Shown: positions 5,154 through 8,990 of the stretch, in pieces | How the letters are laid out: every line of letters starts with the position of its first letter | How positions within the stretch are numbered: the stretch's first letter is position 1 | Origin: Deltaproteobacteria bacterium RBG_16_44_11 | GTDB taxonomy: Bacteria > Desulfobacterota > Syntrophia > Syntrophales > Smithellaceae | Assembly: GCA_001797845.1 (NCBI GenBank) | Contig: MGQN01000035.1 | Location: 99,933 to 108,922, forward strand | Length of the DNA: 8,990 nucleotides | Direction of reading: 5' to 3' | Notes under the pieces: model-generated | What the model was told of the DNA's origin: nothing | Seen by the model: only the letters and a program-made list of their open reading frames with translations | The model's database searches: none | Position numbers and translations under genes: made by a program

Positions 5154-5548
5154 TTGTTAAGCATAGCCATTATTTTGGCGTGAAAATCATCCGGCGTTTC
5201 ACTGTTTAGCGCAATAATTTCTCCGGGGCAAATTGCCTGCCTGTCTTTGGTAAGAATGTTCTCAACAGTATTTTTAGCCTTAATCGGGATGCCGTTTTCT
5301 TCCAGAAATTTCTTTGCCGGTTGCGAAACTAAAAGCGTTTGTATCTGAGATATGATTCCCGCATAAACAATAAGCTTTGCCGCGGCCAGGCCAATTACTT
5401 TGTCAAATAGAATGAAAGTGCTTTTCGATTCGCGGTATTTTTCCAGGCATTCCCAAAGAGGCTTTAATCCATTTGCTTGGGAAGAAAAGATGATTTTATC
5501 GCCCTGAACCAGGGCCAGAGAATATTTGGTAAAATCCGGTTTCAGCAT
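5150..5548 (-). CDS. DUF1893 domain protein
   Basis: This 132-aa protein matches the small DUF1893 family of unknown function. Family-like features are YSLALVQGDKIIFSSQANGL (9-28) near the start, the DKVIGLAAAKLIVYAG segment in the middle, and RQAICPGE near the end, with a conserved-looking Cys-Pro. No signal peptide or membrane segment is evident, so it should be cytosolic. ATG 5548 is chosen because AAGGA lies 9 nt upstream and overlaps the stop region of the preceding DUF362 gene. An upstream in-frame TTG at 5578 has no such site. The two genes are 13 nt apart on the same strand and look translationally coupled, suggesting a joint role, perhaps in redox metabolism, which I cannot specify. 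Its stop overlaps the ychF remnant from the other strand. Confidence 0.82.
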   Translation of the reverse strand: MLKPDFTKYSLALVQGDKIIFSSQANGLKPLWECLEKYRESKSTFILFDKVIGLAAAKLIVYAGIISQIQTLLVSQPAKKFLEENGIPIKAKNTVENILTKDRQAICPGEIIALNSETPDDFHAKIMAMLNN

Positions 5549-5561
5549 AATAATGTTTCCT

Positions 5562-6671
5562 TCACGAAAATTTATCAATTAAATTCCTTACGATTTTACC
5601 TCCGATAGTTTCCCGTGAGTGCAAGGCACCGTAGGGGCAAATTTCTATACAACAATAACAGCGGATGCATTTTTCATAATCAAATTTGATTCCAGCTTTG
5701 CGCTCGGTAATAGCCTGGGCCGGGCACATCGTCCAGCATTGACTGCAAAGCCGGCACAAATTATCTTCGCAAACAGGCAAGGGCATTGTATGCCGGCGTA
5801 AAAAATTATGCAGGAAGCGCGGACCGAAGATTAAACCTTCCGGCACCGGCAGATGGAAATTTGATATCGCGGGTAATTTACCGTCTATTACATAAGCAGA
5901 AAGTATATTATTTTCTTTGGCGACTTTTAAAACCGGCATACTTTCATAATCTATCCCGACCATTTTACATACTGCCATATCCAAAGCGAAAGTATCGCCG
6001 CTTCCCATTATAACGCCTATGCTTCGGGGTTTTCCTCTTTTACCGGGGCCTTCACCTTCCAGGGCGAGAATGCCGTCCAATATCGATACGGTCGGGCGCA
6101 CCGCCTGATGAATGGCTACTAACAGGCGGGCAAAGGCCATCGTGTCAGTGCCGGCGCGCATGTGCCATTGCGATTTTTTAAAGCCGACAATACAACCAAA
6201 CATATTTTTTACGCCTAAAGTTAAAAGCATCTGGCAGTGAGTTTTTAGTTTGGGCAAATTGATAATGACATCCGCATCGATTGCGTCTTTGGCTATATCA
6301 ATATGGCCATAGGGCTTGCCAATATCAACGCTCACGGTATTTTTAAAGGGAGAACAGATAACGTCGAGACCGGCTAGGGCGTCTCTAGTGCCGTTTACTT
6401 TAAGGATATTTTCAAAAGAACCGATGGCCGGAGAATCGGAAACCTGCGGTCGGGCGCCTTTTTCTAAAACATATTCTACCGCTGCTTTAATGATTAAAGG
6501 GTGAGTTAGGATCGCGTCTTGGGGAGCCGCGGCGGAAAGCATATTGGGTTTTATCAAAACGCGGTTACCCGGCTTAATTTTTTCACCGGCAAGCATTTCG
6601 ATAATTTCAAAGAAAACAGGTTTGAGCTGTTCGTAGTTATAAGAAGCTTTGCGGACTAAGACATTGGCCAT
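5562..6671 (-). CDS. DUF362 domain protein with C-terminal 2x[4Fe-4S] ferredoxin domain
   Basis: This 369-aa protein has an N-terminal DUF362 domain (about 1-290) with family-typical strings such as VLIKPNML (38-45), INLPKLKTH (137-145) and GVKNMFGC (153-160). A bacterial ferredoxin-type domain follows at about 301-350. Cluster 1 ligands are C306, C309, C312 and C316-Pro; cluster 2 ligands are C335, C338, C341 and C345-Pro, with extra cysteines at C301 and C340. DUF362-ferredoxin proteins are common in anaerobes and presumably do electron transfer, but the substrate is not established. No signal peptide is visible. The ATG at 6671 has only a weak purine stretch upstream. The gene follows tRNA-Thr on the same strand by 59 bp with no clear terminator between, so read-through from the tRNA promoter is possible; DUF1893 follows at once. 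Confidence 0.9.
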   Translation of the reverse strand: MANVLVRKASYNYEQLKPVFFEIIEMLAGEKIKPGNRVLIKPNMLSAAAPQDAILTHPLIIKAAVEYVLEKGARPQVSDSPAIGSFENILKVNGTRDALAGLDVICSPFKNTVSVDIGKPYGHIDIAKDAIDADVIINLPKLKTHCQMLLTLGVKNMFGCIVGFKKSQWHMRAGTDTMAFARLLVAIHQAVRPTVSILDGILALEGEGPGKRGKPRSIGVIMGSGDTFALDMAVCKMVGIDYESMPVLKVAKENNILSAYVIDGKLPAISNFHLPVPEGLIFGPRFLHNFLRRHTMPLPVCEDNLCRLCSQCWTMCPAQAITERKAGIKFDYEKCIRCYCCIEICPYGALHSRETIGGKIVRNLIDKFS

Positions 6672-6730
6672 GATTAGTTAGCTCAAATTTGCATAAAGAA
6701 AGGAATTGGATTATTTAAATAACTATTCTC

Positions 6731-6806
6731 TGGAGCCGATGGCCAGAATCGAACTGGCGACCTACTGATTACGAATCAGTTGCTCTGCCGGCTGAGCTAC
6801 ATCGGC
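6731..6806 (-). tRNA. tRNA-Thr (anticodon CGT), CCA encoded
   Basis: Read on the minus strand from 6806 to 6731, the sequence folds as a standard tRNA. The acceptor stem is GCCGATG/CATCGGC (7 of 7). The D-loop contains AGCTCAG, and the anticodon stem ACTGA/TCAGT encloses loop TTCGTAA. The T-arm contains GTTCGATTC. The anticodon CGT reads ACG (threonine). The discriminator base is T and the 3' CCA is encoded at 6733-6731. It is 76 nt with no variable-arm extension. I see no second copy of its 3' end in the window, so it does not mark an element boundary here. Confidence 0.97.
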
Positions 6807-6830
6807 GTCCATTTTCCAAAAGAGAGGACG

Positions 6831-6859
6831 TATTTATCGTAAGGTGAAGGGCTTGTCAA
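6831..6859 (-). promoter_or_regulatory. Sigma70 promoter of tRNA-Thr
   Basis: On the minus strand, TTGACA (6859-6854), a 17-bp spacer and TAAATA (6836-6831) form a near-consensus promoter. Transcription would start near 6824, about 18 nt before the mature tRNA 5' end. It may also supply transcripts for the DUF362-DUF1893 genes downstream. Confidence 0.7.
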
Positions 6860-6889
6860 GGTTTTAGGTGCGCTTGAAATATTCCTTAA

Positions 6890-8077
6890 ATGTTGACTTC
6901 CCGGCGGTTTTCCTTTAGCCTGCAATATAAATTCAAAAACTTAATGCTTATGGCAGCTGATATGATAATTTTTCTTTTGACTTTTTTCTGCCTGTACGGC
7001 GGGATAAATTTTTATTTCTTTTTTCGGGCCCGGAGCATCTTTCACTTTTCCGGCGTTTTGCAGGGTTTGCTTCTTTGCCTGCTGATTTTACTCATTATCG
7101 CGCCGGTTCTCGTGCGCGTTCTTGAATCCCTGCGCTACGAACATCTGGCGCGGGGAGTTGCGTGTGTCGGATATGTCTGGATGGCGTTTGTTTTCCTGTT
7201 TTTCTTTTTGGGCATTTCTTTCGATCTTATTCGACTTTTGTACAAAGCATTCGGGACGGGAGCGGCTTCGCTTAAAACAATTTCATTTGGGCTAGCGACA
7301 TTTCTGTCCATAATTCTGGTTACTTACGGCTATCTAGATGCTCAGCAAATCCGGGTGAAACATCTGGAAATTCCGATGGAGCAGATCCTGCCAGAAAACG
7401 GAAAACTACGCATCGTTCAGATATCCGATGTCCATGTGGGGATAATTATCCGCGAAAAACGTCTGGACCTTATTCTTGAGCGCATCAGAGAAGCCAAGCC
7501 TGACATTCTGGTTTCCACCGGCGATTTACTGGACGGAGAGCTCGACAACATCATGCAGGATGCCGAGCGTTTTGCCGCTATTGAAGCAAAATACGGAAAA
7601 TTTGCGATTTTGGGCAACCACGAGTATTACGCGGGCTTGAAACGGTCAATTGAATTTACCGAAGCCGCAGGTTTCAAGCTGTTGCGCGACGACAGCACGC
7701 GAGTGGTGGGCATCACAATTTTCGGCGAGGACGATATCACTGGACGGAAGCCCGGCGAAACAAAGAAAAGTGAAGTCTTTCAGAAGGCGCTTTCTCAAAA
7801 GCGCGAGGGTTTTGTCCTGCTTCTGAAACACCAGCCCTATATCGACAAAAAGGCCGAATTCAGTTTGCAGCTTTCCGGTCACACGCATGGTGGACAGCTT
7901 TTTCCCTTCGGCCTCGTCATACGTTTGTTTTTTCCGAAGATCTACGGTCTCCACGCACTGGCTCCGAATAAACTGCTGTATGTCAGCCGCGGCACCGGCA
8001 CCTGGGGTCCGCCCGTGCGCGTCTTCGCCCCGCCGGAAATTACCGTCATTGATATTATCGGGAAGAAAGCCAAATAA
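6890..8077 (+). CDS. Membrane-anchored calcineurin-like metallophosphoesterase (YkuE-like)
   Basis: This 395-aa protein combines four hydrophobic segments (about 20-45, 57-78, 93-113 and 130-148) with a C-terminal binuclear-metal phosphoesterase domain (about 172-390). All metal-ligand blocks of the family are visible: D180-x-H182 in ISDVHVG, D212 in GDLLDG, N243-H244 in LGNHEYY, H314 in LKHQP, and H331/H333 in GHTHGGQ. The domain probably faces the membrane surface; related proteins act on lipid-linked phosphates such as UDP-diacylglucosamine or lipid A intermediates, but the substrate here is unknown. ATG 6890 has no ribosome binding site. A weak -35/-10 pair on this strand (TTGTCA at 6853, AAATAT at 6877) would start transcription almost at the ATG, so a leaderless message is possible. 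It converges on purQ with only 6 bp between stops. Confidence 0.9.
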   Translation: MLTSRRFSFSLQYKFKNLMLMAADMIIFLLTFFCLYGGINFYFFFRARSIFHFSGVLQGLLLCLLILLIIAPVLVRVLESLRYEHLARGVACVGYVWMAFVFLFFFLGISFDLIRLLYKAFGTGAASLKTISFGLATFLSIILVTYGYLDAQQIRVKHLEIPMEQILPENGKLRIVQISDVHVGIIIREKRLDLILERIREAKPDILVSTGDLLDGELDNIMQDAERFAAIEAKYGKFAILGNHEYYAGLKRSIEFTEAAGFKLLRDDSTRVVGITIFGEDDITGRKPGETKKSEVFQKALSQKREGFVLLLKHQPYIDKKAEFSLQLSGHTHGGQLFPFGLVIRLFFPKIYGLHALAPNKLLYVSRGTGTWGPPVRVFAPPEITVIDIIGKKAK

Positions 8078-8083
8078 GATAAT

Positions 8084-8908
8084 CTAGAATATTTTACTGC
8101 GGATAAAGTTAATCGCATTGCGGAAAATCGCCAGACCCTGGCCTTCTTCGGGGAGGTCCTCCCTGGTCCAGCGAGGGTGGTTGGTGCGGTGCAGATATGC
8201 TTCGGGGTGCGGCATTAGGCCAAAGAGCCTGCCTGTTTCATTGCAAAGCCCGGCGATGGCACTCACTGCGCCGTTGGGATTGGCCGGATAGTCCATGGTG
8301 ATATTTCCGTCGGCGGTGCAGTACTTTAACGCATATAAATTCTTTTTATCTATTTGTTGGAGAATGGCTTCACTTTCCGGAACAAACTTTCCTTCACCAT
8401 GGCGCACAGGATAATAGACAACATCGATGCCGCGTGTAAAGATACAGGGGCTTTGCGCGTTGGCTTTGAGATAAACCCAGCGGTCTTCAAACCGCCCCGA
8501 ATCGTTAAAGGTCAGCGTCGAACTTTGTTTAGTAAAGTTACCGCCCAGTGCGGGCAGCAATCCCAGCTTCACCATCAGTTGAAAGCCGTTGCAGACACCC
8601 AGAATTAATTTTCCTGCGGAAATAAACTGGAGTAGCTCTTCAATGAGCATCTCATTTGAATCGGCAATGCGGGCGTGTAAGAAACGATTGGCGCCGGCTT
8701 TGGCCGAGCCCAGATCGTTGCCGTCTAAGAAACCGCCCGGCAGATTCAAAAAAGTATAATCCGACAGGCGCTTTTCCCCGAAGAGTAATTCACTGATATG
8801 GACGATATCAATCACATCTGCTCCGGCAAGCCGGCAGGCGTGCGCCATTTCCATTTCACAGTTGACGCCGTTGCCGGTCAATACGATTGCTTTTACTTTG
8901 CTGGTCAT
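8084..8908 (-). CDS. purQ: Phosphoribosylformylglycinamidine synthase subunit PurQ (glutaminase)
   Basis: This 274-aa class I glutamine amidotransferase supplies ammonia from glutamine to PurL for conversion of FGAR to FGAM, the fourth step of purine synthesis, in the cytosol. The nucleophile is C106 in GVCNGFQL, and the His/Glu partners are H234 and E236 in LMPHPEAYLH. The N-terminal GNGVNCEMEMAHA and the LNLPGGFLDGNDLG segment are typical of PurQ. It is longer than the compact ~225-aa form found with PurS, and the RHGEGKF segment (169-174) is as in PurL-fused glutaminase domains. ATG 8908 follows an AGGA site at about 8 nt. The gene lies 14 nt after the end of a frame that looks like purL, so the two are probably one operon. 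It converges with the metallophosphoesterase gene. Confidence 0.95.
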   Translation of the reverse strand: MTSKVKAIVLTGNGVNCEMEMAHACRLAGADVIDIVHISELLFGEKRLSDYTFLNLPGGFLDGNDLGSAKAGANRFLHARIADSNEMLIEELLQFISAGKLILGVCNGFQLMVKLGLLPALGGNFTKQSSTLTFNDSGRFEDRWVYLKANAQSPCIFTRGIDVVYYPVRHGEGKFVPESEAILQQIDKKNLYALKYCTADGNITMDYPANPNGAVSAIAGLCNETGRLFGLMPHPEAYLHRTNHPRWTREDLPEEGQGLAIFRNAINFIRSKIF

Positions 8909-8922
8909 AAATTAAATCCTGT

Positions 8923-8990
8923 CTAAAAATTAAGCGGCTTTTGCCACGCGTCTTTGAGTTTGCTGATTTTTTCTTTGATTATCAATTTAC
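8923..8990 (-). CDS. purL: Probable C-terminus of PurL (FGAM synthase large subunit), partial
   Basis: A minus-strand frame is open from the right window edge to a TAG at 8925-8923 and encodes about 21 residues ending KLKDAWQKPLNF. This resembles the C-terminal end of the AIR-synthase-like PurL family. The position 14 nt upstream of purQ on the same strand strongly favours PurL, since PurQ and PurL form one enzyme. Too little sequence is visible for certainty. Confidence 0.55.
   Translation of the reverse strand, partial: KLIIKEKISKLKDAWQKPLNF

Noticed and set aside
5549..5578. TTG start at 5578 for the DUF1893 protein
   Set aside because: It would overlap the DUF362 gene and lacks a ribosome binding site; ATG 5548 has AAGGA at good spacing and begins where the family similarity begins.
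6731..6806. tRNA-Thr as the insertion site of the hydrolase islet
   Set aside because: No second copy of the tRNA 3' end occurs in the window, and the duplicated sequence is clearly the ychF end, not the tRNA.
7646..7954. 102-codon minus-strand frame within the metallophosphoesterase gene
   Set aside because: It lies wholly opposite a domain with all catalytic motifs intact and has no recognisable features.

Overview
The window looks like a bacterial chromosome segment, most probably from an anaerobic Desulfobacterota (deltaproteobacterial) lineage. The grounds are indirect: a PAS-rich sigma54 enhancer-binding regulator, a DUF362 protein with a 2x[4Fe-4S] ferredoxin tail, a DUF1893 protein, a split purL-purQ pair, and mixed AT-rich/GC-moderate composition. 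No rRNA or other taxonomic marker is present, so the assignment is tentative.

Layout. Positions 2-226 hold the 3' end of ychF (+). Positions 227-791 lack a convincing protein gene but hold a terminator-like hairpin, a near-consensus sigma70 promoter (499-527) and a second hairpin (722-753) just before a sigma54-dependent regulator with three PAS domains (792-2963). After it come a cluster of TGTAAC half-sites (2983-3033) and a sigma54-type -24/-12 element (3115-3130). These precede a secreted PETase/cutinase-like polyester hydrolase (3217-4065). A GC-rich hairpin and a possible sigma70 promoter separate that gene from a short membrane-anchored protein resembling lipase-specific foldases (4219-4938). 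At 5053-5153 lies a second, diverged copy of the last ~100 bp of ychF. Beyond it are ordinary-looking genes: DUF1893 (-), DUF362/ferredoxin (-), tRNA-Thr(CGT) (-) with its own promoter, a membrane-anchored metallophosphoesterase (+), purQ (-) and the tail of a probable purL (-).

Main interpretation. The duplicated ychF 3' end brackets about 4.9 kb that contains exactly regulator, secreted esterase and foldase-like protein. This looks like an acquired islet that entered the 3' end of ychF, restored the gene with its own 3' segment, and displaced the original end next to its old convergent neighbour (DUF1893). Within the islet the parts fit one working model. The regulator senses a signal through its PAS domains, binds the TGTAAC sites and activates the sigma54 promoter of the hydrolase. 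The hydrolase is exported through its signal peptide, and the foldase-like protein, anchored in the inner membrane, may help it fold in the periplasm. The sequence supports each part separately; the functional link between them is inference. A regulated polyester-hydrolase/foldase unit in a probable anaerobe is the most interesting content of the window.
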